Below, in pieces: positions 33,120-42,195 of a stretch of 58,305 nucleotides of DNA. Where the stretch lies: NCBI GenBank assembly GCA_009780345.1, contig WRAG01000011.1, positions 1 to 58,305 on the forward strand. The letters run 5' to 3'. The notes below the pieces were generated by a model that saw only the letters and a program-made list of their open reading frames with translations, searched no databases and was not told where the DNA came from. Made by a program: the position numbers and the translations under genes. Each line of letters starts with the position of its first letter. Position 1 is the stretch's first letter. Origin of the DNA: Oscillospiraceae bacterium (lineage in GTDB: Bacteria > Bacillota > Clostridia > Monoglobales > WRAG01).

Positions 33120-34505
33120 CTAGGTGCGTAATTTGGTGCGAAGCGTATATATAAATATGATAGTTGTAACTAAAAACGCAACCATATCCGCAGTCAAGCC
33201 AACATACCATATTCCGTAAAGTCCGAATCGGGGCGGTAAAATCAGCAAAAGCGGGATAAACAATATCACATGCCGAAGCATGTTAAGCATAAGTGAAATC
33301 CTCGCTTTTCCGATTGATTGGAAAAACATTGCTTGAATCAGCTGCACCCCTACAATCAGGAACGCGCCGGCGAAAATGGGCATTCCGGACAGCGCGATTG
33401 CCATCAATTCGGGGTCGTCGGTAAACATTCGAATGGGCACTTGCGGGAAGAACATGATAAAACACCAACCGATAAACGAAATCGCCGCCGCGATTGAAAT
33501 GGTATATTTCAGCGTGGTTTTCACTCGGTCATATCGTTTCGCGCCGTAGTTGAAGCCCAAAATCGGCTGCGACCCTTGATTCAGCCCGAATATGGGCGTT
33601 AGGAAAAGCATTAGAAAATTTGACACAATTCCCATTGCGCCAAGCGCCAGATATCCGCCTTCGTATCCAAGCGCCAAATCGCCCTGAACACGAAGTGTGT
33701 TGTTCAATATCCCCACAACGACACTTCCCATGATCTGCGCCAGGAACGGCGAAATTCCTATTGAAAATATGGGGAATACAATTTTCGGGTCAAGTTTAAA
33801 GTTTTTAAATTTAAAACGAAGCGTCTTGTTCTTCTTGTTCAATAAAATATATAACGAAACCATCATTGCGATTGATTGCGCGATGATTGTCGAAATTGCC
33901 GCGCCGCGGACGCCGCCGTCCAGCACGATTACAAATATCACGCTTAAACCGATATTAAGCACCGCGCCGGTAATCAGCGCCGCCATTGCCTGGTATGGCT
34001 TTCCCATCGCTCGAATCATGTGGGTTAATCCAAATCCTACGATTTGAAATGCCGAGCCGGCAACCAAAATTCGCAAATATTCGGTTGCGTAATACAAAGC
34101 CGCGCCACGCGCGCCGTATAGGCGGAGCAACGGTTCGAGAAATATAAGTCCGAAGGTTGTTATAAACGCCGCAACCAAGATAAGCAGAACCAGCGCGTTG
34201 CCCAGCGTTTTTTCCGCCACACGTCGGCGTCCTTCGCCCATACGAATGGAAATTCTTGTCGCTGCGCCGTTTCCGACGAGAAGCGCAAACCCCACAACAA
34301 CAAGGATCAGCGGCATCGCAACCACGATTCCGGAAAACGCGTTCCGTCCCGCGACATGACTTATAAATATTTTATCCACAAATGAATATATAGAGCTTAT
34401 AACCATTCCCACAACGGCGGGAAGGGAAAATCGCAGTAACAGTTTCGGTATGCTGCCTTGATCTAGGTTCAATTCATTACCTACCTTCTTTTGCTTTGAT
34501 GCCAT
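33120..34505 (-). CDS. MATE-family multidrug efflux transporter
   Basis: The protein of about 461 aa with 12 TM segments exports drugs or metabolites using Na+ or H+. Family patterns: GSIPKLLLRFSLPAVVGMV, GNGAATRISIRMGEGRRR, FGLNQGSQPILGFNYGAKRYDRV. The start is MASKQKK at 34505 (no strong ribosome site) or an in-frame ATG at 34547. The last codons (TLRTKLRT) read through sequence resembling the 100-bp repeat near clpP, so the C-terminus may be altered. Confidence 0.92.
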   Translation of the reverse strand: MASKQKKVGNELNLDQGSIPKLLLRFSLPAVVGMVISSIYSFVDKIFISHVAGRNAFSGIVVAMPLILVVVGFALLVGNGAATRISIRMGEGRRRVAEKTLGNALVLLILVAAFITTFGLIFLEPLLRLYGARGAALYYATEYLRILVAGSAFQIVGFGLTHMIRAMGKPYQAMAALITGAVLNIGLSVIFVIVLDGGVRGAAISTIIAQSIAMMVSLYILLNKKNKTLRFKFKNFKLDPKIVFPIFSIGISPFLAQIMGSVVVGILNNTLRVQGDLALGYEGGYLALGAMGIVSNFLMLFLTPIFGLNQGSQPILGFNYGAKRYDRVKTTLKYTISIAAAISFIGWCFIMFFPQVPIRMFTDDPELMAIALSGMPIFAGAFLIVGVQLIQAMFFQSIGKARISLMLNMLRHVILFIPLLLILPPRFGLYGIWYVGLTADMVAFLVTTIIFIYTLRTKLRT

Positions 34506-34562
34506 TTCATACCGTATTAGTTTAGCATATATTTCAAGCATTGGCAATAGTTATTTTTGTAC

Positions 34563-34591
34563 TTGACTTTTTGCAGTACATATCATATAAT
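34563..34591 (+). promoter_or_regulatory. Upstream SigA promoter (P1) of tig
   Basis: TTGACT (34563-34568), 17 bp, TATAAT (34586-34591). Confidence 0.65.
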
Positions 34592-34607
34592 CAATAATGT
34601 TTAAATG

Positions 34608-34636
34608 TTGACAAAACATGGAAACTGTGGTAAAAT
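34608..34636 (+). promoter_or_regulatory. Proximal SigA promoter (P2) of tig
   Basis: TTGACA (34608-34613), 17 bp, TAAAAT (34631-34636), 45 bp before the tig ATG. Tandem with the promoter 45 bp upstream. Confidence 0.8.
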
Positions 34637-34681
34637 AAAGTATTATATTATTGTAATTTACAAATGAAAGGTTGTTAGAGA

Positions 34682-35968
34682 ATGAGTATCAAAATTGAAA
34701 AGTTAGAAAATAGCCAGGTGAGTTTTGAGTTTTCCGTTACTGCCGAGGAGTTTGAGGCGGCGATTGAGAAAGCTTACAAGAAGAATGTCGGCAACATGAA
34801 AGTTCAAGGTTTTCGTCCCGGCAAAGCGCCGCGCGCGATGATTGAAAAACTGTATGGCGAGAGCGTTTTTTACGACGACGCGATTAACATTGCCTTGCCT
34901 GACGCATATGATAAGGTGGTTACCGAAAACGAACTTTTGACGGTTGATCGCCCGGAGATTGATATTAAAGAGCTTGACAAAGCGACCGGCGTTGTGTTTA
35001 CCGCGAAAGTTACGGTGAAACCGGAGTTTACGCTTGGTACATATAAAGGAATAAGCGCGACGAAACCGTCTGTTGACGTCGCTATTGAAGACGTTGACAC
35101 GCAACTTGAATCGCTGCGCACGCGCGGCGGGCGGCAGGTTTCGGTTGACGACCGAGCGGTGGAGAACGGCGACGTTGCGAACATCGATTTTGAGGGATTT
35201 GTGGACGATGTTCCGTTCGAGGGCGGCAAGGGCGAAGGTTTCGATCTTAAAATCGGTTCGGGGCAGTTTATTCCGGGCTTTGAAGAGCAACTTGTGGGCA
35301 AAAACATCGGCGAGGAAACCGACGTGAACGTTAGTTTCCCGGAAGAGTATCACGCTGAGGCGCTTGCGGGCAAGCCGGCGGTGTTTAAGGTGAGAATTAA
35401 CTCTATCACCACGACGGAACTTCCCGAACTTGACGACGAGTTCGCGAAAGATATCAGCGAGTTCGACACTTTAGACGAGTTGAAAGAAGATATTACCAAG
35501 AAAATCGCAGAGCAAAAAGAAAAAAACGCGAAAGCTGAATTAGAAAACAGCATTTTGGAAACAATATCCAAGAATACCGAGATAGAAATTCCTGAATGTA
35601 TGATAGAATCGCAAACAAACAACCTTATGAAAGATTTCGAAATGCGTATGCAATATCAGGGCATGAATTTGGAAATGTACGCGCAGTATACCGGAACGAC
35701 GGTTGAGGAATTGCGTGAGAAAATGAAAGAACAAGCCGCGGCGAACGTTAAAACGTCGTTGATCATTGAGGCGATTGCGAAAGCGGAAGATATTAAGCCG
35801 AGCGAGGAAGAAATTGCGGAAGAATATCAAAAGTTTGCGGAAGCATACAAAATGGACGTTGAAGAGCTTAGAAAACGTATTCCGGAAGAGGATATCATTG
35901 CGAATCTTAGCAGCGCGAAAGCGGTTGATTTCTTAGTTGAGAATGCGAAAGTAAAAGAGGGTAAGTAG
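34682..35968 (+). CDS. tig: Trigger factor (ribosome-associated chaperone)
   Basis: The 428-aa chaperone binds near the ribosome exit tunnel. The N-terminal ribosome-binding domain carries GFRPGKAPR (near residue 45), a FKBP-type prolyl isomerase domain lies at about 155-240 (VANIDFEGFVDDVPFEGGKGEGF), and the C-terminal helical chaperone domain follows. The tig-clpP-clpX order is standard in Firmicutes. clpP is separated by one copy of the 100-bp inverted repeat. Confidence 0.97.
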   Translation: MSIKIEKLENSQVSFEFSVTAEEFEAAIEKAYKKNVGNMKVQGFRPGKAPRAMIEKLYGESVFYDDAINIALPDAYDKVVTENELLTVDRPEIDIKELDKATGVVFTAKVTVKPEFTLGTYKGISATKPSVDVAIEDVDTQLESLRTRGGRQVSVDDRAVENGDVANIDFEGFVDDVPFEGGKGEGFDLKIGSGQFIPGFEEQLVGKNIGEETDVNVSFPEEYHAEALAGKPAVFKVRINSITTTELPELDDEFAKDISEFDTLDELKEDITKKIAEQKEKNAKAELENSILETISKNTEIEIPECMIESQTNNLMKDFEMRMQYQGMNLEMYAQYTGTTVEELREKMKEQAAANVKTSLIIEAIAKAEDIKPSEEEIAEEYQKFAEAYKMDVEELRKRIPEEDIIANLSSAKAVDFLVENAKVKEGK

Positions 35969-35989
35969 CAAAATAATCAGATTTTAAAT

Positions 35990-36089
35990 TTGCGTCAAAT
36001 TGCGTGCATTGTGGTGAAAACCACTCGGGAGCGTATATAAATATATCCGACCGAGTGGTTTTCGCCGCAAGGTGCGTAATTTCACGCAA
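35990..36089 (+). repeat. 100-bp MITE-like inverted repeat, copy A (upstream of clpP)
   Basis: It is nearly perfectly palindromic (TTGCGTCAAATTGCGTG... to ...CACGCAA) with inner stems ACCACTCGG/CCGAGTGGT. Copy B at 36697-36796 is its reverse complement with 2 mismatches in 100. No transposase is seen. Confidence 0.9.
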
Positions 36090-36111
36090 ATACCATGAAA
36101 GGAGCACATAT

Positions 36112-36693
36112 ATGAGTTTGGTGCCTTATGTTATTGAACAGACTAGCCGAGGGGAAAGGTCTTACGACATATTTTCGCGGCTTTTAAAGGATAGGATTAT
36201 ATTTTTATCGGACGAGGTAAATGACGTTACGGCAAGCCTTATTGTGGCGCAGTTGCTGTTTTTGGACAGCGAAGACCCCGATAAGGATATCAATTTTTAC
36301 ATCAACAGCCCGGGCGGTTCCGTAACCGCGGGAATGGCGATATATGATACTATGCAACATACGAAAGCCGATGTTTCAACCATTTGCGTTGGCATGGCGG
36401 CGTCGATGGGGGCGTTTTTGCTGTCCGCCGGCGCGAAAGGGAAGCGTTTCGCGCTTCCGAACAGCGAAATTATGATTCATCAACCGCTTGGCGGTATGCG
36501 CGGGCAAACGTCGGATATAAAGATTCATGCCGACCGAATGATTGCGATTCGCGAGAATTTGAACAAACTTTTGGCGGAAAACACCGGGCAACCGCTTGAT
36601 ATTATCGAGCGCGACACCGAGCGTGATAATTTTATGACCGCTGAAGAGGCGATGAAGTATGGCTTAGTTGATAAGGTTATGATCAAGAGGTAG
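36112..36693 (+). CDS. clpP: ATP-dependent Clp protease proteolytic subunit
   Basis: The 193-aa serine protease forms the tetradecameric chamber used with ClpX/ClpC. The start is ATG at 36112 (GGAG about 9 nt upstream); the open frame extends 36 codons further upstream into repeat A without a ribosome site. The catalytic triad is visible: S98 in [12 protein letters not shown]123 in IHQPLGG, and an Asp in the later segment. It is bracketed by the inverted 100-bp repeats, and clpX follows. Confidence 0.97.
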   Translation: MSLVPYVIEQTSRGERSYDIFSRLLKDRIIFLSDEVNDVTASLIVAQLLFLDSEDPDKDINFYINSPGGSVTAGMAIYDTMQHTKADVSTICVGMAASMGAFLLSAGAKGKRFALPNSEIMIHQPLGGMRGQTSDIKIHADRMIAIRENLNKLLAENTGQPLDIIERDTERDNFMTAEEAMKYGLVDKVMIKR

Positions 36694-36696
36694 AAA

Positions 36697-36796
36697 TTGC
36701 GTGAAATCACGCACCTTGCGGCGAAAACCACTCGGTCGGATATATTTATATACGCTCCCGAGCGGTTTTCACCACAATGCACGCAATTTGACGCAA
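36697..36796 (-). repeat. 100-bp MITE-like inverted repeat, copy B (downstream of clpP)
   Basis: Reverse complement of copy A (98/100 identity). With copy A it brackets clpP, 607 bp apart, so recombination between them could invert the clpP segment. Confidence 0.9.
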
Positions 36797-36828
36797 TTTT
36801 TTGAAGGCGTTTTGAAAGGACTGGTTAA

Positions 36829-38130
36829 ATGTCTAACAACGAAGAAAGTAATAGAAAACCGCTTAAATGTTCGTTTTGCGGCAAGCCTGAGGAGCAGGTA
36901 AAGCGGCTTGTGGCAGGACCGGGCGTTTATATTTGTAACGAATGCGTTAATTTGTGCTTTGATATTTTCGAGGAAGATTTCGACGAAATCGGCATGGAAG
37001 CCATTGAGGGCTTGCCGAAACCGAAGGAAATCAAGGCGATACTTGACGAATATGTTATCGGACAGGAAACTGCCAAAAAGGCTTTGTCGGTTGCGATTTA
37101 CAACCACTATAAGCGCATAAATTCCGGCGTTGGCACAAATGATGTTGAGCTTCAAAAGAGTAATATTTTAATGCTCGGTCCGACAGGCTCGGGCAAAACT
37201 TTGCTTGCGCAGACGCTTGCGAAGATTTTGAATGTTCCGTTTACAATCGCGGACGCGACTTCACTCACCGAAGCCGGCTATGTCGGCGAAGATGTGGAAA
37301 ATATACTGTTGAAGCTTATTCAAGCGGCGGACGGCGATATTGAGCTTGCCGAGCGCGGAATTGTTTATATCGACGAGATTGACAAAATTTCGCGCAAGTC
37401 GGAAAATCCGTCAATCACCCGCGACGTTAGCGGCGAGGGTGTTCAGCAGACGCTTTTGAAAATACTTGAGGGAACGGTTGCTTCCGTTCCGCCGACAGGC
37501 GGAAGAAAGCATCCGCACCAGGAGTTTTTGCAGATTGACACGACGAATATCCTGTTTATTTGCGGTGGCGCGTTCGAGGGGATTGAAAAAATTATCGAAA
37601 GCCGCGTATCGTCGAAAACTATGGGATTCGGCGCGAAAATCGAAAGTAAAAAAGAGAAAAACTCCGGCGAAATTTTGAAGCAGTTGGTTCCCGGCGATTT
37701 GCTGAAGTTCGGTTTAATTCCCGAATTTGTCGGGCGGGTGCCCATTATCACGACTTTGGAAGATTTGGACGAGAAAGCGTTGGTTGAAATTTTGACGAAG
37801 CCGAAGAATGCGCTGTTTAAGCAGTATCAGAAGTTGTTCGAGATGGATAATGTGATTTTGGAGTTCGAACCCGCGGCGGCGAAAGCAATTGCGAAAAAAG
37901 CAATGGAACGAAAGACCGGCGCGCGCGGATTGCGGACGATTATTGAGGAAATCATGCTTGAGATTATGTATGACGTGCCGAGTGACGATACAATCGAGAA
38001 GGTGCTGATTACCAAGAAATGCGTAACTGACGGCGCGCCGCCTGAGGTTGTGTATAACCCGAATCGCAAGCCGCTTAAGACAACGTATGCGAAGAAGGGC
38101 GATAAGCCGATACGAAATCAAGCGGGGTAG
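36829..38130 (+). CDS. clpX: ATP-dependent Clp protease ATP-binding subunit ClpX
   Basis: The 433-aa AAA+ unfoldase has an N-terminal zinc-binding domain with CSFCGKP and CNECVNLC, Walker [10 protein letters not shown] (near residue 120), Walker B YIDEIDKI, sensor/arginine motifs and GARGLR near the end. It feeds unfolded substrates to ClpP. Full length. Confidence 0.98.
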   Translation: MSNNEESNRKPLKCSFCGKPEEQVKRLVAGPGVYICNECVNLCFDIFEEDFDEIGMEAIEGLPKPKEIKAILDEYVIGQETAKKALSVAIYNHYKRINSGVGTNDVELQKSNILMLGPTGSGKTLLAQTLAKILNVPFTIADATSLTEAGYVGEDVENILLKLIQAADGDIELAERGIVYIDEIDKISRKSENPSITRDVSGEGVQQTLLKILEGTVASVPPTGGRKHPHQEFLQIDTTNILFICGGAFEGIEKIIESRVSSKTMGFGAKIESKKEKNSGEILKQLVPGDLLKFGLIPEFVGRVPIITTLEDLDEKALVEILTKPKNALFKQYQKLFEMDNVILEFEPAAAKAIAKKAMERKTGARGLRTIIEEIMLEIMYDVPSDDTIEKVLITKKCVTDGAPPEVVYNPNRKPLKTTYAKKGDKPIRNQAG

Positions 38131-38692
38131 GAAAGGCAATTGACAATTGACAATTAACAATTAACAATTATGGTTTTGCCTTGCGCGGGCAGGCTTAAAA
38201 CCTTTTTCGGGTATGCCCTGAGGGCTTATGTCCTGCCGGACGGGCGATAAGGGCTCTGCCCTTATCAATCCCGGTCGCCTATGGTCGCAAACGCAAAGAC
38301 CGCGATTTGCGCCAAAGTCGGCGACATAAAAAGCATTGGTTAGCGAACCGCATTCGCGGTAAATGAGACTTAGCTTGTGTATTTTACAAGCTGTAGTCGA
38401 ATTATCCAGTGAGCGTAAGCGAGTCGGGAAAGATTAGCGAGATAAAGCGCTGTTTCAGTCAGCCTGCGGCTTTTGCCGCCGTACACATTTAACTGATAGG
38501 ATGTTGTTTGCCGTCCTTTTTTAAGCGGCGCGCTTTTAATAGCGTCGTAGCGCGTTTGCGCCGCCTGTTTTGATAAAACTTTTTTAAAAGTTTTTCGGGG
38601 TGTGTCGAGGATATTCGATAATACCCTTTGACGCTATGCGGCAGCCGCCGTAGCGCCCTCAGGGGCGGTCTCTGAATAAGGAGCAAATACAT
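38131..38692. repeat. Mosaic palindromic repeat block
   Basis: It starts with (A)CAATTGACAATTAACAATT simple repeats (38139-38170), then AAGGGCTCTGCCCTT (38239-38253), GCGAACCGCATTCGCGG (38344-38360), the copy of 84-123 (38398-38436), GCGGCGCGCTTTTAATAGCG (38525-38545), AACTTTTTTAAAAGTTTT (38577-38595) and the GAGGATATTCGATAATACCC module (38604-38630). No gene. Confidence 0.75.
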
Positions 38693-39607
38693 ATGAACAT
38701 CAGAGAACACATTAAAAATCAAATATTGATCCTCGACGGCGGGATGGGGACGATGCTTTACAAAAGCGGCAAGCTTAATCGCGGCGAGAATCCTGTTTTG
38801 CTCAATTTACAAAGCCCTGAAACGGTGAAATCCGTTCACATGGCTTATTTGCAGGCGGGCGCGGATATGATATTAACCAACACTTTCGCCGTCGCGGGTG
38901 AGCCGAACTTTGAGGAGATAATCAAAAGCGCGGTTGGGATTGCCAAAGAAGCGGTTGAAGAATTTCGACAAACTGCCGAGCCTCGCGGCGCAATGTTTGC
39001 AGATGTTGAAACGCGGGAAAAGTGCAGGTTTGCCTGCTTCGACGCTTGTGTAGCTTTGAACGTCGGACCGATTGGCGAGATGTTGGAGCCGTTAGGCGAG
39101 CTTCGCGCCGAAGCGGCATATGAGAAGTTTAAATTGCAAGTTTTGGCAGGCGTTTCAGCCAGCGCGGACGCGATATACATAGAAACGATGACCGATTTAG
39201 CCGAAGCCGAAATCGCGGTTCGGGCAGCACGCGAAAATTGCAATTTGCCGATTTTCGCAACCATGTCATTTGAAGAAAATCTGCGCACATTTATGGGCGT
39301 GGATATTCCGTCGATGGCGGAAACTCTTGAGCGTGCCGGCGCGGATTTTATTGGAATCAACTGCTCTGTCGGTCCTGTTCAGATGCTTACTATGGCGGCG
39401 GAACTGAAAAAACATACAAGTTTGCCGATCATTATCAAGCCGAACGCGGGATTGCCGACAATCGTGAACGGCGAGGCGGTTTACGACGTAACACCGGAAG
39501 AATTCGCGGCAAATATGAGGAAAATCATTGACGACGTTGGCGTTTCGGTCGTTGGCGGGTGCTGCGGCACGACGCCGGAGTTTATCGAAGAATTAGCGAA
39601 AATTTAA
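38693..39607 (+). CDS. Homocysteine S-methyltransferase family protein
   Basis: The 304-aa barrel protein is like the N-terminal half of MetH or BHMT. It begins with LILDGGMGTMLYKSG; ligand Cys is in IGINCSVGP (near residue 224), and GGCCGTTPEFIEEL at the end supplies the second and third zinc cysteines. It transfers a methyl group to homocysteine; the donor (folate, S-methylmethionine or betaine) cannot be told from the sequence. Confidence 0.9.
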   Translation: MNIREHIKNQILILDGGMGTMLYKSGKLNRGENPVLLNLQSPETVKSVHMAYLQAGADMILTNTFAVAGEPNFEEIIKSAVGIAKEAVEEFRQTAEPRGAMFADVETREKCRFACFDACVALNVGPIGEMLEPLGELRAEAAYEKFKLQVLAGVSASADAIYIETMTDLAEAEIAVRAARENCNLPIFATMSFEENLRTFMGVDIPSMAETLERAGADFIGINCSVGPVQMLTMAAELKKHTSLPIIIKPNAGLPTIVNGEAVYDVTPEEFAANMRKIIDDVGVSVVGGCCGTTPEFIEELAKI

Positions 39608-39610
39608 TAA

Positions 39611-39640
39611 AAAAAAGCGTCCCAGAGGACGCTTTTTATT
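39611..39640. terminator. Rho-independent terminator
   Basis: AGCGTCC-CAGA-GGACGCT followed by TTTT. It lies between the homocysteine methyltransferase and the convergent fur-like gene. Confidence 0.88.
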
Positions 39641-39656
39641 TTGAAAAAACATTTCT

Positions 39657-40025
39657 CTATTTGCAATCACAACAAAGTCCGTTAAATGATATGTTTGTTA
39701 TATCAAACCCGTCGATACCACTAAACTTGCCGAAAAGGTCATCAAAATCACCCTCAACGTCAAAGACGCGCCTGCAATCTTTGCACATAAAGTGATAATG
39801 TTTATGACAATTATGGTCGTAATGCGTCTGACCGTAGAAACTGCCGATATTCAACAATTCGCCCGACTCTGCCATTTGCCCCAAGTTTCGGTAAACGGTG
39901 GCTTTGCTGATGGTCGGATATTTACGCACGACGTATTCGTAAACCTGTTCGGCTGTCGCGTGGATGTTGAGTTCTTCCACCGCGTTAAGTATTAACTGCC
40001 GTTGAATTGTGTTCCGTTTTTCCAT
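39657..40025 (-). CDS. Fur/PerR-family metal-dependent repressor
   Basis: The 122-aa protein has a winged helix (about 1-75, TVYRNLGQMAESGELL recognition) and a C-terminal dimer domain with YDHNCHKHYHFMCKDC and LCCDC cysteine pairs (zinc). It resembles PerR/Fur. It lies 15 nt downstream of rubrerythrin in the same direction, so it probably controls that operon through peroxide or iron. Length is slightly short at the C-terminus. Confidence 0.85.
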   Translation of the reverse strand: MEKRNTIQRQLILNAVEELNIHATAEQVYEYVVRKYPTISKATVYRNLGQMAESGELLNIGSFYGQTHYDHNCHKHYHFMCKDCRRVFDVEGDFDDLFGKFSGIDGFDITNISFNGLCCDCK

Positions 40026-40040
40026 ATGGAAATCCTCCGA

Positions 40041-40583
40041 TTAAAAATGTCGCTTCAGTAGTCCTGCAAACGCCATGCCGTGCCGCGCCTCGTCTTTACA
40101 CATTTCGTGAACGGTGTCGTGTATAGCGTCAAGATTAAGCTCTTTCGCGCGGCGAGCGATGTCCAGTTTTCCTTGCGTCGCGCCGTGTTCAGCCATTACG
40201 CGCATTTCAAGATTCTTCTTGGTCGAAACGTCAACAACCTCGCCAAGTAGCTCCGCAAACTTCGCCGCGTGTTCTGCTTCCTCGAACGCGATACGCTTGT
40301 AAGCTTCCGCAACCTCCGGATAGCCCTCTCTGTCCGCTTGGCGGCTCATCGCGAGATACATTCCGACTTCGGTACATTCACCCATAAAATGCTGACGCAA
40401 ACCTTCAACGATTTCAGCGTCGACTCCTTGAGCGACTCCGATTCTATGTTCGTCGGCGAATGCCAAACCTTCGCCCGATTGCTCGGCAAACTTGTTCGCG
40501 GGAACATTACATTGCGGGCAAGCCTCCGGCGCCGCGCCTCCTTCATGTGTGTAACCACAGATAGTACATACAAACTTTTTCAT
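40041..40583 (-). CDS. Rubrerythrin (N-terminal rubredoxin-like domain)
   Basis: The 180-aa protein reduces hydrogen peroxide with electrons from reductants in anaerobes. The N-terminal rubredoxin-like iron site CTICGY ... CPQCN (residues 5-27) is followed by the ferritin-like diiron domain with [21 protein letters not shown] and EARHGMAF. The order (rubredoxin first) is the reverse of classic rubrerythrin. I take ATG 40583, with a perfect AAGGAGG 9 nt upstream; earlier in-frame ATGs lack one. It has its own promoter and a Fur-like box. Confidence 0.93.
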   Translation of the reverse strand: MKKFVCTICGYTHEGGAAPEACPQCNVPANKFAEQSGEGLAFADEHRIGVAQGVDAEIVEGLRQHFMGECTEVGMYLAMSRQADREGYPEVAEAYKRIAFEEAEHAAKFAELLGEVVDVSTKKNLEMRVMAEHGATQGKLDIARRAKELNLDAIHDTVHEMCKDEARHGMAFAGLLKRHF

Positions 40584-40597
40584 AGATAATTCCTCCT

Positions 40598-40657
40598 TAA
40601 TGATAATTATTACCAATTGCTTGTTTGTATTATATAGCATAAAAATGTGTTTGTCAA
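40598..40657 (-). promoter_or_regulatory. Promoter and Fur/PerR-like box of the rubrerythrin operon
   Basis: TTGACA (40652-40657), 17 bp, TATAAT (40629-40634). Downstream (40598-40612) is TAATGATAATTATTA in the leader, close to a Fur-type palindrome. It suggests autoregulation by the repressor encoded at 39657. Confidence 0.75.
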
Positions 40658-40668
40658 GCTTTATTTTA

Positions 40669-40706
40669 AAAAAAGTAGAGAATGGATTATCATTCTCTAC
40701 TTTTTT
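40669..40706. terminator. Rho-independent terminator
   Basis: AAAAAGTAGAGAATG-GATTAT-CATTCTCTACTTTTT downstream of the PII-like gene; it works in both directions. Confidence 0.9.
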
Positions 40707-40728
40707 ATATCCAATTACGCATTTTTCC

Positions 40729-41358
40729 TTAAAACGACATCCCCGCCGTACCGTCCACGGGGACAGACAAAACAACGCCTTGCGCCGACGATTGCGCGCC
40801 GAATGATTCATCAATCGTGTCCATTATTGATTGCTTTTGCTCGCTGCTTGTCACGATTACGACAACTTCCTTTTTCGTCTGTTCCGCAATCCCTAAAAAC
40901 TTAACTACGTCGCCTGAATTAATATGTTTCGCTTTAATAATCGTTCCGCCGCGAGCGCCCGCGTCTTTTGCCGCACTCACCACTTCCGCGCTTTTTCCGG
41001 TGTTGACAATTGCAAGTATAAGATTGTGTTCATTTTTCATTTCATCCACCTCGTTTTCTGTATTTTCGTTATTAATCGGAACGGTAAACGCGATTCCGCG
41101 CCCCGCTTTTTCCAAACTTAATGCTTCGCCTATATCCGCAAGCGCTTTGTCGATGACTTCTCTCGCCGCGACACAAAATACCGCGGTTTTTTCAAGCGTT
41201 CCGAGCCCAAGAAGCGCTAAAAAATCGGAAGCTTGCGTTCCTTCGGCGTCACAGCTGAATTGCAGAAAAAAGTCATAGTTTTTAAGCATCGCCTCGGTTT
41301 GATCACCGTCAGCGCGATTTACAATAGTTACAAGCATTTTTGCGTTGTTAGTTATCAT
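40729..41358 (-). CDS. Tandem PII-like regulatory protein
   Basis: The 209-aa protein shows two PII-like halves: residues about 1-95 ([20 protein letters not shown]) and about 105-209 ([31 protein letters not shown], typical PII fold with a T-loop-like region). The segments [15 protein letters not shown] and [16 protein letters not shown] correspond. PII proteins sense nitrogen/energy state; a fused pair without the classic T-loop tyrosine is unusual. ATG 41358 has AGGGAG 8 nt upstream and a SigA promoter at 41411-41439. Confidence 0.75.
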   Translation of the reverse strand: MITNNAKMLVTIVNRADGDQTEAMLKNYDFFLQFSCDAEGTQASDFLALLGLGTLEKTAVFCVAAREVIDKALADIGEALSLEKAGRGIAFTVPINNENTENEVDEMKNEHNLILAIVNTGKSAEVVSAAKDAGARGGTIIKAKHINSGDVVKFLGIAEQTKKEVVVIVTSSEQKQSIMDTIDESFGAQSSAQGVVLSVPVDGTAGMSF

Positions 41359-41410
41359 GATATATCTCCCTTTCTTTGCCTGCATCTCCCTTTTTTTATG
41401 TAGAAACACT

Positions 41411-41439
41411 ATTCTACCACTATTATCCATTTTTGTCAA
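41411..41439 (-). promoter_or_regulatory. SigA promoter of the PII-like gene
   Basis: TTGACA (41434-41439), 17 bp, TAGAAT (41411-41416) on the minus strand. ACACAA-C-TTGTGT (41439-41451) is a 6-bp palindrome adjoining the -35, shared with the divergent lipase gene. Confidence 0.75.
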
Positions 41440-41482
41440 CACAACTTGTGTAAAGATTTCATATTATACATTGGGTGATACT

Positions 41483-42169
41483 ATGAATAAAAGCGAAATA
41501 ATAAAATCGTTCGAGCTTTCGGCGGCGGCTTACAAGGAGATTCAGCCTTACTGCCCGCACGATTGCGTGTCCGTGATAAATAATCCCGAATTAGATGTCG
41601 AATGTTTCCTGCGGCGGGAAAATAAAACGTTGAGAGTCACGTTTCGCGGAAGCGCGTCGTCTGAAAACTGGAAAAACGATTTCGAATTTTGGGAGAAGAA
41701 CATTCCGTACGACCACATAAGCCGCGATATAAAAGTTCATGCCGGATTTTTGAATTCCTACAAAGCGGCGGGAATAAGAGACAAAATCCTTGCCGCCATT
41801 GATGAAAACACAAAATATATAAAAATTTGCGGCCACTCGCTTGGTGCCGCGCTTAGTGTTTTGTGCGCTTTCGACGTGGCGTATAACTTCCCCGACCGAG
41901 ATATTGAGGTGATCGTGTTCGGCTGCCCGCGCGTTGGGAACAAAGCGTTCGCTAAGCTTTATAATAAGCTTGTCACAAAGAGCATACGCGTCGAAAACGG
42001 CAACGACATCGTGACGAAAATCCCGTTTCGGTTTTCAAATCCGTTCTTAAACTATCGCCATGTCGGCGCGACATTGCGGATTGGAAGCGTCAGACTGCCG
42101 TTCGTCGCGTCAGTCCGCGACCACATGCCGAAGAATTATTATTCCGCGTTACTGACGCGGTTGTTGTAA
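41483..42169 (+). CDS. Class 3 lipase family protein
   Basis: The 228-aa cytosolic (no signal) alpha/beta hydrolase has nucleophile GHSLGAALS (Ser near residue 115), aspartate in VENGNDIVTK and histidine near the end in VRDHMPKNYY. Triacylglycerol or other ester hydrolysis is expected; the real substrate is unknown. The start is ATG 41483 (MNKSEIIKS), following TTGGGTG; in-frame ATGs further upstream lie in the neighbouring promoter region. Confidence 0.85.
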   Translation: MNKSEIIKSFELSAAAYKEIQPYCPHDCVSVINNPELDVECFLRRENKTLRVTFRGSASSENWKNDFEFWEKNIPYDHISRDIKVHAGFLNSYKAAGIRDKILAAIDENTKYIKICGHSLGAALSVLCAFDVAYNFPDRDIEVIVFGCPRVGNKAFAKLYNKLVTKSIRVENGNDIVTKIPFRFSNPFLNYRHVGATLRIGSVRLPFVASVRDHMPKNYYSALLTRLL

Positions 42170-42195
42170 TAAAAGCCGCACAGCGGCTTTTATTA
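42168..42195. terminator. Rho-independent terminator
   Basis: AATAAAAGCCGC-ACA-GCGGCTTTTATT between the lipase and the convergent spoIID. Confidence 0.88.
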
